Assembly (NCBI GenBank): GCA_937873245.1
Contig: CALMVY010000232.1
Coordinates: 1-27,808 of the forward strand
Reading direction: 5' to 3'
Source of the DNA: an uncultured Arthrobacter sp.
GTDB lineage: Bacteria; Actinomycetota; Actinomycetes; Actinomycetales; Micrococcaceae
Length of the DNA: 27,808 nt
Each line of letters starts with the position of its first letter. Positions within the stretch are counted from its first letter, which is position 1. The translations under genes were made by a program, and so were the position numbers. Shown here in pieces: positions 7,758 through 14,510 of this stretch. The notes beneath the pieces are model-generated. The model had not been told where the DNA came from. It made no database searches and saw only the letters and a list, made by a program, of their open reading frames with translations.

Positions 7758-8711
7758 ATGGCAAAAGTACTGGTATTCATTGACAACCCCGGCCAGGCCC
7801 TGAAGAAGGCCAGCCTGGAACTGCTCACCATTGCCCGCTCCCTGGGCGAGCCCGCCGTCGCGTTCAACGGCGAGCTCCATGACGACGTCGCGGCCGCCCT
7901 CGCCGCCTACGGCGCCCAGACGCTGTACCGGCCCTCCGCGGCGGACCTCGACGACTACCTCGTGGGCCCCAAGGCGTCCTACCTTGCCGCCGCGGTGCTG
8001 ACCGCGGATGCGACCGTCGTCCTGACTGAAAACTCGGCGGAGGCCAAGGAAATCGCGGCGCGGCTGGGCATCAAACTCGGTGCGGGCGTGATCACCGACG
8101 TCGTGGCCGTGGACCCGGACGGAACGGCGCACAAGTCCGTCCTGGCCGGTTCCTACACCACCACGGCAAAGGCCACCACCCCGGTGGCGGTCCTGACCGT
8201 CAAATCCAACAGCATCACTCCGGAACCGGCGGTCACCGGCACAGCGCCGGCGACGGTCACGGTGGCGGTCCCGGAGACAGCCACCGCCGCGTCGGCACGG
8301 ATCACCGCCCGCAACGAAAAGGCCGCCAGCGGCCGCCCGGACCTCGCCGAGGCCCGGATCGTCGTGGCCGGCGGACGCGGAGTCGACGGCAACTTCGGCC
8401 CGGTCGAAGACCTTGCCGACGCCCTCGGCGCAGCCATCGGCGCTTCCCGCGCCGCGACGGACGCCGGCTGGATCGGCCACGACGCCCAGATCGGGCAGAC
8501 CGGCAAAACCGTGTCGCCCCAGCTGTACATCTCCGCGGGCATCTCGGGGGCCATTCAGCAGAAGGCCGGCATGCAGACCGCCAAGGTGATCGTCGCCGTG
8601 AACAAGGATGCCGAGTCGCCCGTTTTCGAGATTGCCGATTTCGGCATCGTGGGGGACCTCTTCCAGGTCCTGCCGCAGGCCACCGAAGAAATCAAGAAGC
8701 GCCGGGGCTGA
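7758..8711 (+). CDS. etfA: Electron transfer flavoprotein, alpha subunit
   Basis: 317 residues. The N-terminal ETF domain begins MAKVLVFIDNPGQ. The C-terminal FAD-binding domain (from about 195) carries the signature block ARIVVAGGRGVDG (about 199-211), then a conserved stretch running through SRAATDAGW (about 232-240), GHDAQIGQTGKTVSPQLYIS and the AGISGAIQQKAGM loop, ending in IVAVNKDAESPVFEIADFGIVGDL. These bind FAD in all EtfA proteins. It forms the heterodimer with EtfB from the gene just upstream (14-nt gap), and the deacetylase gene downstream begins 4 nt after its stop, so the three are one transcription unit. Which dehydrogenases feed it cannot be seen in this window. Confidence 0.97.
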   Translation: MAKVLVFIDNPGQALKKASLELLTIARSLGEPAVAFNGELHDDVAAALAAYGAQTLYRPSAADLDDYLVGPKASYLAAAVLTADATVVLTENSAEAKEIAARLGIKLGAGVITDVVAVDPDGTAHKSVLAGSYTTTAKATTPVAVLTVKSNSITPEPAVTGTAPATVTVAVPETATAASARITARNEKAASGRPDLAEARIVVAGGRGVDGNFGPVEDLADALGAAIGASRAATDAGWIGHDAQIGQTGKTVSPQLYISAGISGAIQQKAGMQTAKVIVAVNKDAESPVFEIADFGIVGDLFQVLPQATEEIKKRRG

Positions 8712-8715
8712 TTCC

Positions 8716-9495
8716 TTGAACACCTTCGCCACGCAGGCGCAAAGCCCGTTCGATCCGACGGAGCACCGGATCGAACGGGTGCTTTGTTTCACCGCCCACC
8801 CGGACGACGTCGACTTCGGCGCCGCCGGCACGATCGCAGACTGGACCGCCGCCGGCGTCGAGGTCAGCTACTGCATCATGACCGACGGCGACGCAGGCGG
8901 CTTCGACCCTGCGCAGCGGGACGAGATCGTCCGGCTGCGGAACGAGGAACAGCGACGTGCCGCGGCTCTCGTCGGGGTGACGGACATCCACTACCTCCAC
9001 GAACGCGACGGCTACCTCGAACCCTCGCACGAAGTGATCCGCGAAGTCGTGCGGCTTATCCGTCGGCTCCGGCCCGACGTCGTGCTGTCGATGCACCCTG
9101 AACGGAACTGGAACCGGATCCAGAAGAGCCATCCGGACCATCTCGCCGTGGGGGAGGCCGTGACCCGGGCGGTGTATCCGGCCCTGGAGAACCCGTTTGC
9201 GTACCCGGAGCTGGCCGAAGCCGGGCTGGAGGCGTACAAGCTGCCGTGGCTGTGGCTCTTCGCCGGGCCGGAGGAGCGCGAAAACCACTTCGTCGACGTC
9301 ACGGACCACGTCGAGGGCAAACTGGCCGCGATCCACATCCACACCAGCCAACATCCCGACATCGACGCCATGGACCGCACCGTCCGCGGATTGATGGTCC
9401 GGACCGCGGAGCGCGCCGGGCTCCCGGCCGGCCGCAGCGCCGAGGCGTTCCACGTCGTATCGGTCAACGGCGAGGGGACAATCGCCGGTTTCTAG
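8716..9495 (+). CDS. PIG-L family zinc-dependent deacetylase
   Basis: 259 residues. The zinc site is recognisable: AHPDD (27-31) near the N-terminus and SHPDH (138-142) further on; an M-H-P-E-R-N-W-N segment (126-133) lies between. The family removes acetyl (or amide-linked) groups from N-acetylglucosamine-type substrates and includes MshB and Mca of mycothiol metabolism. The exact substrate here is unknown, and length and motifs do not single out MshB. Start: TTG at 8716, 4 nt after the etfA stop, giving N-T-F-A-T-Q-A-Q; the open frame continues upstream inside etfA, but that part is the wrong frame of etfA. Translation is probably coupled to etfA. An ATG start is not available near the conserved region, so the true start is moderately uncertain. 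Confidence 0.9.
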   Translation: MNTFATQAQSPFDPTEHRIERVLCFTAHPDDVDFGAAGTIADWTAAGVEVSYCIMTDGDAGGFDPAQRDEIVRLRNEEQRRAAALVGVTDIHYLHERDGYLEPSHEVIREVVRLIRRLRPDVVLSMHPERNWNRIQKSHPDHLAVGEAVTRAVYPALENPFAYPELAEAGLEAYKLPWLWLFAGPEERENHFVDVTDHVEGKLAAIHIHTSQHPDIDAMDRTVRGLMVRTAERAGLPAGRSAEAFHVVSVNGEGTIAGF

Positions 9496-9497
9496 TG

Positions 9498-9527
9498 TTG
9501 CCCCCTGCCAGCCCTCTGCCATAAGCT
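9498..9527 (+). promoter_or_regulatory. Promoter of gntK
   Basis: TTGCCC (9498-9503), an 18-nt spacer, then TAAGCT (9522-9527). The predicted start near 9534 lies just before the AT-rich dyad and 37 nt before the gntK ATG. Confidence 0.5.
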
Positions 9528-9536
9528 GGAGTCAGT

Positions 9537-9551
9537 TTAAATCATATTTAA
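9537..9551. promoter_or_regulatory. AT-rich dyad, candidate operator of gntK
   Basis: TTAAAT-cat-ATTTAA, a perfect 6-bp inverted repeat with a 3-nt centre, stands out in high-GC DNA. It sits between the predicted transcription start and the GAGGAAGG ribosome site (9554-9561). The position fits repression by a gluconate-responsive regulator, which is not encoded in the window. Confidence 0.45.
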
Positions 9552-9570
9552 TTGAGGAAGGCAGACTTTA

Positions 9571-10095
9571 ATGGCGAAGACTGCGCAGCACCCCGTGCTG
9601 GTCATCATGGGCGTCTCGGGATCAGGAAAATCAACGGTGGCAGGCCTGCTGGCCAGCCGGCTGGGCTGGGATTTTGCCGAAGGCGATGACCTGCACCCCG
9701 CATCGAATGTGGCGAAGATGCACGCCGGCCAGCCCCTTACCGACGAGGACCGCTGGCCCTGGCTGGAAAGCATCGCCGGGTGGATCCGGCAGCACACTGA
9801 CACTGGTACTCCCGGCGTCGTCACCTGCTCGGCGCTCAAGAAGCGCTACCGGGATGTCCTGCGCGGCGATGGCGTGGTGTTCGTTTTCCTCGACGGCAGC
9901 AGGGACCGGATCTCGGACCGGCTGGCGTCCCGGCACGGGCACTTCATGCCCGCGGCCCTGCTCGAATCGCAGTTCGAGGCGCTCGAAGCCCCCACTCCAG
10001 AGGAAAACTCCATCACACTGAGCGTCAGCTCGGCACCGTCGGAGGAAGCACAGGAGATCATCGACAGGCTCCAGCTCGACGCCGTTAGCCCGTAG
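9571..10095 (+). CDS. gntK: Gluconokinase
   Basis: Phosphorylates D-gluconate to 6-phosphogluconate with ATP, feeding the pentose phosphate pathway. The 174 residues match the GntK/IdnK family length. Walker A is GVSGSGKS (14-21). Family motifs follow: EGDDLHPASNVAKMHAGQPLTDEDRWPWL, then CSALKKRYRDVLR and the lid-like RLASRHGHFMPAALLESQFEALE. The start is ATG at 9571 with a strong GAGGAAGG 9 nt upstream. It is monocistronic, with its own promoter upstream and a convergent terminator downstream. No gluconate permease is adjacent. Confidence 0.96.
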   Translation: MAKTAQHPVLVIMGVSGSGKSTVAGLLASRLGWDFAEGDDLHPASNVAKMHAGQPLTDEDRWPWLESIAGWIRQHTDTGTPGVVTCSALKKRYRDVLRGDGVVFVFLDGSRDRISDRLASRHGHFMPAALLESQFEALEAPTPEENSITLSVSSAPSEEAQEIIDRLQLDAVSP

Positions 10096-10127
10096 CCGCT
10101 TCGAACGACTAGTCCCCTCAAACGACG

Positions 10128-10176
10128 AAGCCGCGCAGGCCCTGAACCCTCGGAGGGTTCAAGGCCTGCGCGGCTT
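10128..10176. terminator. Bidirectional terminator between gntK and rskA
   Basis: Outer stem 10128-10141 (AAGCCGCGCAGGCC) with 10163-10176, continued after one C/A mismatch by TGAACCCT/AGGGTTCA (10143-10150/10154-10161) around CGG. The plus-strand tail is TGTT. It serves the convergent ends of gntK and rskA. Confidence 0.88.
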
Positions 10177-10193
10177 TGTTCGTGCGGGCCCCG

Positions 10194-11084
10194 CTACGCG
10201 CCCAGCGGGGCGGCGGCGACGGTGGGCATGGTCGGCGACGCCGAGCCGCCGGATGGTTCCACCGTGATGCCCAGGGCTGCTGCGCTGCCGATGCCCTGGA
10301 CGACGGCCGGCTTGGACAGCGCCTCCGCATCCATCAGGCCCTGGGAAACCGGGGCCGAACCGTCCTTGGGGATCAACCACATCTGGTAGACCTTGCCGGG
10401 AGGAGGTGCCGGGACGTCATTCATCTTGACGACGACGGCGTCCTTCGAAGGCGAGACGGACACGGTGGCCGTGCCGCCGCCGGTGACATTGACTGTTGCC
10501 TGCCGCACATCGCCTGCCTGCATCACCTGGTTCAGCGGATCGTTCTGGTTCGCCACGTAGGCGCCGACGCCGACTCCGCCCAAGGCGATGAGCGCGGCGG
10601 CGGCGACGCCAACGAGCCAGTTGCGCATGCCCTGCGGCCGGCGTCGTTCCTCCCGGCGCTTGCGGGCGGCGCCGAGCTCGTCGGTGACGGAGAGCTCCGT
10701 CGTCTCCCGGACGGGCCGGGCCACGACGGGCGGTACCGCCGCCGGCTCCTGTCCCGGGTGCGTGGCGGGCACGCCGGCCGCGTTCTGGGCGGGCAGGGAG
10801 GCCATGATCCGGTCCAGCAGGCCGGCGGGCGGCTCTTCCTCGGCCGTGAAGCTGGTGGCGAGCGTCTCGCGGGCCTGACGGACGCGCTCGTCGAAGGCGG
10901 CGCGTTCAGCGGCCGGGGCGGAGGCGAGGTGCCCCTCGATGGCGGCACGCTCGGCCTCGTCCAGTGCGTTCAGGGCGTACAGTTCGGCGAGGTCAGCCGC
11001 GCGGCCTGAGGCGAGGTCGGTGGCGATATCGGCTGCAAAGCCGGCAGGGACGCGGCCGTTGTTGTGTGCGTTCATGTCGGTCAT
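10194..11084 (-). CDS. rskA: Anti-sigma-K factor RskA-like membrane protein
   Basis: 296 residues. The cytoplasmic anti-sigma domain (about 28-95) contains LAELYALNALDEAERAAIEGHL, the usual start of RskA-type domains. A linker follows, then one membrane helix (about 155-178) and an extracellular RskA C-terminal domain with the hallmark PPPGKVYQMWLIPKDG and ITVEPSGGS. The protein has no cysteine at all, so the HxxxCxxC zinc site of ZAS anti-sigma factors is absent, as known for RskA. It should hold SigK at the membrane until intramembrane proteolysis releases it. The ATG at 11084 is one base after the sigK stop, so translation is coupled; a second ATG three codons in is possible. Confidence 0.93.
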   Translation of the reverse strand: MTDMNAHNNGRVPAGFAADIATDLASGRAADLAELYALNALDEAERAAIEGHLASAPAAERAAFDERVRQARETLATSFTAEEEPPAGLLDRIMASLPAQNAAGVPATHPGQEPAAVPPVVARPVRETTELSVTDELGAARKRREERRRPQGMRNWLVGVAAAALIALGGVGVGAYVANQNDPLNQVMQAGDVRQATVNVTGGGTATVSVSPSKDAVVVKMNDVPAPPPGKVYQMWLIPKDGSAPVSQGLMDAEALSKPAVVQGIGSAAALGITVEPSGGSASPTMPTVAAAPLGA

Positions 11085-11085
11085 C

Positions 11086-11691
11086 TCAACTCACCCCCAG
11101 ACAGGTCTTCAGCCGGATTAGTCCGTCGCGGATGCGGGACTTGATGGTGGGCACCGCAGCATTGAGCTTCTCTGCGACTTCCCGGTAAGTGAGGCCGCCG
11201 TAGTAGGCGAGCCGCACGGACTCCTGTTGTGTGTCGGTCAGCGTCTCCAGGCAGCGGACCACGGCCTCGGCTTCCAGCCGGCTGCCGACCTCGTCAGAGA
11301 CGGAATCGTGGTCGATGTCCTGGCTGCTGGCACCGTATTTCGCTTCCCGGTCGGTGGACGACTGGGAGGAGCGGACCTTGTCCACGGCCCTGCGGTGGGA
11401 GATGGTCATCAGCCAGGCGAGCGGGCTGCCGGCCTCGGGGTTAAACTTGGCGGCGTTCTGCCACACCTGGAGGAAGACCTCCTGGGTGGTGTCCTCGCTG
11501 AGTTCCACGTCGATCAGTACCCGCCGGGCCATGCCGAAGACGCGCCGGGACGTGAGTTCGTAGAACTCTGCGAAGGCCGCCTGGTCGCCGCGGGCAATCT
11601 GTTCCAGTAATCCGCCGAGCCGGCGGTTCACATCGGCTGACGTGCCCGGGGGAGCGGTGGCCTCGGGGTTCGGGGCGTTGGGAGTGTCCAT
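11086..11691 (-). CDS. sigK: ECF RNA polymerase sigma factor, SigK-like
   Basis: 201 residues from ATG at 11691. Sigma region 2 spans about 38-105 (AFAEFYELTSRRVFGMARRVL, EDTTQEVFLQVWQNAAKF, GSPLAWLMTISHRRAVDKVR). Region 4 spans about 139-195 (L-T-D-T-Q-Q-E-S-V-R-L-A-Y-Y-G-G-L-T-Y-R, VPTIKSRIRDGLIRLK). Two cysteines, Cys147 and Cys197, flank region 4. The partner anti-sigma is directly downstream and of RskA type, which supports the SigK name. Start: GAAGG lies 2-6 nt before the GTG-ATG pair, so the ribosome site is close. The frame is open further up to a GTG at 11862, which lies 5 nt after a SigK-type -10 box; a leaderless 258-residue form with a polar extension is therefore possible. Confidence 0.93.
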   Translation of the reverse strand: MDTPNAPNPEATAPPGTSADVNRRLGGLLEQIARGDQAAFAEFYELTSRRVFGMARRVLIDVELSEDTTQEVFLQVWQNAAKFNPEAGSPLAWLMTISHRRAVDKVRSSQSSTDREAKYGASSQDIDHDSVSDEVGSRLEAEAVVRCLETLTDTQQESVRLAYYGGLTYREVAEKLNAAVPTIKSRIRDGLIRLKTCLGVS

Positions 11692-11867
11692 CACCTTCAA
11701 GCATAAGGTGCCCGCCGCCGATCGCGGGTCATGAGGGGTTCCGCCCGGGGTGTGGCTGCCGGCAAACCGCCGGACCGGTCGCCTGTTCGCCTGCAATGCT
11801 GTCACCTGCCGCTCCTCGCTCCCTTCCCCGCTCCCGTGGCCCGCCGTGTGATTGGGCTTCACAGGTG

Positions 11868-11894
11868 ATTCGGAACAGCGGTGGAACCGGATGG
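11868..11894 (-). promoter_or_regulatory. SigK-type autoregulatory promoter
   Basis: On the minus strand CCATCC (plus 11889-11894) is followed after 15 nt by CCGAAT (plus 11868-11873). These two hexamers match the M. tuberculosis SigK promoter elements as I recall them; the spacer is slightly shorter than recalled. It lies in the short gap between trmL and sigK. Confidence 0.65.
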
Positions 11895-11919
11895 GCGGGT
11901 CCGGGAAAAGTTGCGGAAG

Positions 11920-12387
11920 CTAGAGCTTGGCGCCGGCGAATCCGTTCTGGCGCCAGGCCTCGTACACGGCGATCGAGGCCGCATTCGCAAGGTTCAATGA
12001 ACGTAACGAGGGGAGCATCGGCAGCCGGACGCGGGACGTGACGCGGGGGTCGTGCTTAAGTTCCTCGGACAGCCCCACGGATTCCCGGCCGAACATGAGC
12101 ACGTCACCGGGACGGTAACTGATGTCCGTGTAGGACGCCTCGCCGTCGGAGGTGAAGGCGAAGACACGCTCCGGTGCGAGGGCGGCCCAGGCAGCGCCGA
12201 TGTCCTGATGGACGGTCACGACGGCGAGGTCGTGGTAGTCGAGGCCGGCCCGCCGCAGCTTCGCGTCGGAGAAATCGAAGCCCAGGGGCTCGACCAGGTG
12301 CAGCTCCGCGCCGGTGATGGCGGCCAGCCGGATCGCGTTGCCCGTATTGCCGGGGATTTCTGGGGTGTGGAAGAGGATGCGGAACAC
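11920..12387 (-). CDS. trmL: tRNA (cytidine(34)-2'-O)-methyltransferase
   Basis: A SPOUT methyltransferase that 2'-O-methylates the wobble nucleotide of tRNA-Leu isoacceptors in characterised relatives. The 155 residues match TrmL length. The conserved blocks are FHTPEIPGNTGNAIRLAAITG (about 7-27), LHLVEPLGFDFSDAKLRRAGLDY (about 30-52), DVLMFGRESVGLS (about 94-106) and the knot-forming LPMLPSLRSLNLANAASIAVYE (about 122-143). Start: GTG at 12387. TAGGAT lies exactly 6 nt upstream on the minus strand, pointing to a leaderless transcript, and there is no Shine-Dalgarno. It follows the J-domain gene by 21 nt, and sigK lies downstream with its own promoter. Confidence 0.94.
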   Translation of the reverse strand: MFRILFHTPEIPGNTGNAIRLAAITGAELHLVEPLGFDFSDAKLRRAGLDYHDLAVVTVHQDIGAAWAALAPERVFAFTSDGEASYTDISYRPGDVLMFGRESVGLSEELKHDPRVTSRVRLPMLPSLRSLNLANAASIAVYEAWRQNGFAGAKL

Positions 12388-12393
12388 CGTCCC

Positions 12394-12399
12394 ATCCTA
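12394..12399 (-). promoter_or_regulatory. -10-like box for leaderless trmL mRNA
   Basis: Minus-strand TAGGAT ends 6 nt before the GTG start of trmL and lies within the 21-nt gap after the J-domain gene. Confidence 0.5.
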
Positions 12400-12408
12400 G
12401 CGAGCCTG

Positions 12409-13365
12409 CTAGTGCATCCCGCGCAACAGCCGGGCCAGCACGGGAACGATGACCGTGTTGGGCGCCGGACCGGAACTCAGGAACTGCTTGAGGCCGCGGG
12501 CCAGCCCGGCAGCGTTGACCACCTGGACGATCTCGTGGGCGCCGGAGCGCCGGTGCCGGTCGATCACCGGTTCGTGCAGGTTTCCGTCGGTGCTGTGGAC
12601 CACGGTCCAGCCGGTGACATTGAGCTCCGGAAAGATGTCCTGCATCCGGCGCACCACGTGGGCCAGTTGGGGCGGGGCGATGGACCGGCCGCCGTGGGTC
12701 AGGGCACTGCCGTTCCAGGCGTAGGCGCCGGGCGGCAACAGCATGGAGCCGATGACCGCCATCCGGTAGCCGGAGAGCACCACATGGTCGATGTGGCTGT
12801 TATCCGCCGGCGACTGCAGCCCGTTGATGAGCCGGGCGGCCGGGATGGAGGGGAGGACCTGCCGGCTGATGAGCTGCACGGTCCGCATTTCCCGCTGGAT
12901 CCTTGCCTCTGCCCCGAAGATGCCCCGTTTGCGGGGCAGCCCGTGGACCTGCTGTTCGGCAAGGTTTTTCGGGATCAGCGGGACTTCACCGGTCCCGGCG
13001 TACTGCTCGTAGGGCGGGAGGTAGACCGGCGCATCGGAGGCCGTGTTCCGGGGCGTGTTCGGGCGCCGGACGTTGGCCGAGGCGCGGCTGCCGGCCGCCG
13101 GAGCGTCAAAGTGGGCCCCCTCGTCGGCGGGCGGGGGTGCAAAGGCGCCGCGGCCGCTGCCGTAGGAGCGGTCGTAGTCGGCGCGGCTCTTGGCGTCGAT
13201 CAATGTCTCGTAGGCGAGCGTGACGCGCCGGAAGGCGGCCGGGTCGCCGCCGTGATCGGGGTGCGCGGTGCGGGCGGCCTTGCGGTAGGCCACCTTGATT
13301 TCCTTATCCGTCGCCGTCACGGGGATCCGAAGGACCTGGTAATGCGAGCTGTTGCCCTGCGTCAA
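12409..13365 (-). CDS. J-domain (DnaJ-like) protein with NERD-like C-terminal region
   Basis: 318 residues. The N-terminal J domain (about 7-68) has HPD at 35-37 (helix II KEIKVAYRKAARTA before it, helix III FRRVTLAYETLIDAKSRADYD after it), so it should stimulate an Hsp70. There is no Gly/Phe region and no zinc finger, so it is not DnaJ itself. A Pro/Ala-rich linker (70-130) leads to a second domain (about 146-315) that reads like a NERD nuclease fold: FGAEARIQREM, then HIDHVVLSGYRMAVI, then a W-N-G turn and PPQLAHVVRRM. The expected E-x-K after the V-I strand is replaced by G-S-M (206-208), so nuclease activity is doubtful. Start: TTG at 13365 with AAAGGA upstream (centred about 10 nt away); no ATG is available near the J domain. 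The NERD assignment is by eye. Confidence 0.85.
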   Translation of the reverse strand: MTQGNSSHYQVLRIPVTATDKEIKVAYRKAARTAHPDHGGDPAAFRRVTLAYETLIDAKSRADYDRSYGSGRGAFAPPPADEGAHFDAPAAGSRASANVRRPNTPRNTASDAPVYLPPYEQYAGTGEVPLIPKNLAEQQVHGLPRKRGIFGAEARIQREMRTVQLISRQVLPSIPAARLINGLQSPADNSHIDHVVLSGYRMAVIGSMLLPPGAYAWNGSALTHGGRSIAPPQLAHVVRRMQDIFPELNVTGWTVVHSTDGNLHEPVIDRHRRSGAHEIVQVVNAAGLARGLKQFLSSGPAPNTVIVPVLARLLRGMH

Positions 13366-13477
13366 GCAAGAATCCTTTGCCTCGATGGTGCCAGCCCATC
13401 CTGGACGTCCGGTCTGGCCAGTTTAACCGGCTAGGGGAAGAACGCGCGTACCGGCACGGAAGGTTCCCGACGGCTGG

Positions 13478-13483
13478 CATAAT
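13478..13483 (+). promoter_or_regulatory. Extended -10 for leaderless lipid kinase mRNA
   Basis: TGG-CATAAT ends 7 nt before the ATG at 13491. There is no ribosome site and no clear -35. Confidence 0.5.
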
Positions 13484-13490
13484 TCAGCGC

Positions 13491-14393
13491 ATGCTTATCG
13501 CCGTTGCCGTCAACCCGCGGGCATCCTTTGGCCGCGGGTTACACGCCGGCAACGAGGCAGCCGCGTACTTCCGGGCCGCAGGGGCCGACGTCCTGCTCCT
13601 GTGTGAGGACAGCTACGACGCGCTGGCGGAGTCCGTGGACAAGGCGCTGGCCTCCGGCGTGGATGCCCTCGTGATGGTGGGCGGTGACGGAATGGTCCAC
13701 CTCGGCGTCAATGCGCTCGCCGGATCGGGCATGCCCTTTGGGACGGTTCCGCTGGGGATCATCCCGACCGGCACCGGGAACGACATGGCGCGGGCGCTCG
13801 GCGTGCCGGCACACGATATCCCCGCCGCCTGCGCGACGGTACTCGCAGCCCTGGAATCCGGAGGGCGGCTGATCGACGCCGGACGGGCCTCCTCCGCCGG
13901 GACGTCCCGTTGGTTCGCCGGTGTGGTGTCCGCCGGGTTCGACGCGGCCGTCAACGAACGGGCCAACGCCTGGCGGTGGCCCCGCGGCAAGGCCCGCTAC
14001 CACCTGGCCATGCTCCGCGAACTCGCCTCCTTCCGGGCCATCAACTACACAGTGACGGCCGACGGCGAAACCTGGCGGCAGCGGGCGATGCTGATCTCCG
14101 TTGCCAACGGCCAATCGATCGGCGGCGGAATGAAAGTGACTCCCGACGCCATGCTCGATGACGGCTTACTGGACCTGTTCATTGTCAGCCAGCTCTCCCG
14201 GACAGGCCTCCTGAAGGTCTTTCCAAAGGTCTTTTCCGGCGGCCACCTCGGCCATCCGGCAGTGCATATCCGGCGGGTCCGCAAGGTGGAACTGTCGGCG
14301 GACAACGTGATTGCGTACGCCGACGGGGAAAGGATCGGTCCCTTGCCCCTGACTATCGAGGTGGTTCCCGGGGCGGTGCGTGTCCTGGCGTAG
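13491..14393 (+). CDS. Diacylglycerol/sphingosine-type lipid kinase (DAGK catalytic domain)
   Basis: 300 residues. The catalytic domain opens with MLIAVAVNPRAS (the V-N-P-x-S/A element), followed by VGGDGMVHLGVNAL (63-76, the GGDG nucleotide site) and GIIPTGTGNDMARALG (89-104), which together define the DAGK/YegS/LCB5 superfamily. The C-terminal beta-domain ends with VELSADNVIAYADGERIGPLP. It would use ATP to phosphorylate diacylglycerol or a related lipid alcohol, recycling lipid at the membrane; the true substrate is not readable. The frame extends upstream to 13377, but the ATG at 13491 is chosen because the family begins at this strand and a promoter box sits 7 nt before it. Divergent from the J-domain gene. 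Confidence 0.93.
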   Translation: MLIAVAVNPRASFGRGLHAGNEAAAYFRAAGADVLLLCEDSYDALAESVDKALASGVDALVMVGGDGMVHLGVNALAGSGMPFGTVPLGIIPTGTGNDMARALGVPAHDIPAACATVLAALESGGRLIDAGRASSAGTSRWFAGVVSAGFDAAVNERANAWRWPRGKARYHLAMLRELASFRAINYTVTADGETWRQRAMLISVANGQSIGGGMKVTPDAMLDDGLLDLFIVSQLSRTGLLKVFPKVFSGGHLGHPAVHIRRVRKVELSADNVIAYADGERIGPLPLTIEVVPGAVRVLA

Positions 14394-14450
14394 CCCGCAG
14401 CCGTGTCACGCGGCCCGGCGCCGGGGACGGGCGCCGTCGTGAAGAGAGTC

Positions 14451-14456
14451 TAGAAT
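14451..14456 (+). promoter_or_regulatory. -10-like box upstream of the lipoprotein gene
   Basis: TAGAAT, predicted start near 14463, giving about a 48-nt leader before ATG 14511. A 7-bp hairpin without a T-run (14416-14436) precedes it. No good -35. Confidence 0.35.
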
Positions 14457-14510
14457 CGTGCGGAGGCCCGGGCGGAAAGCGAACGGGCAGGGCGATATTG
14501 GGGCGGGGGC

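Noticed and set aside
12391..12397. CCATCC on the plus strand near the trmL start
   Set aside because: It resembles the SigK -35 element, but no CCGAAT follows at a usable distance and no plus-strand gene starts there.
12052..13434. 460-codon plus-strand frame
   Set aside because: Antisense to trmL and the J-domain gene, both with clear motifs.
14416..14436. Hairpin after the lipid kinase gene
   Set aside because: The 7-bp CGGCGCC/GGCGCCG stem has no T-run on the plus strand, so I do not call it a terminator.
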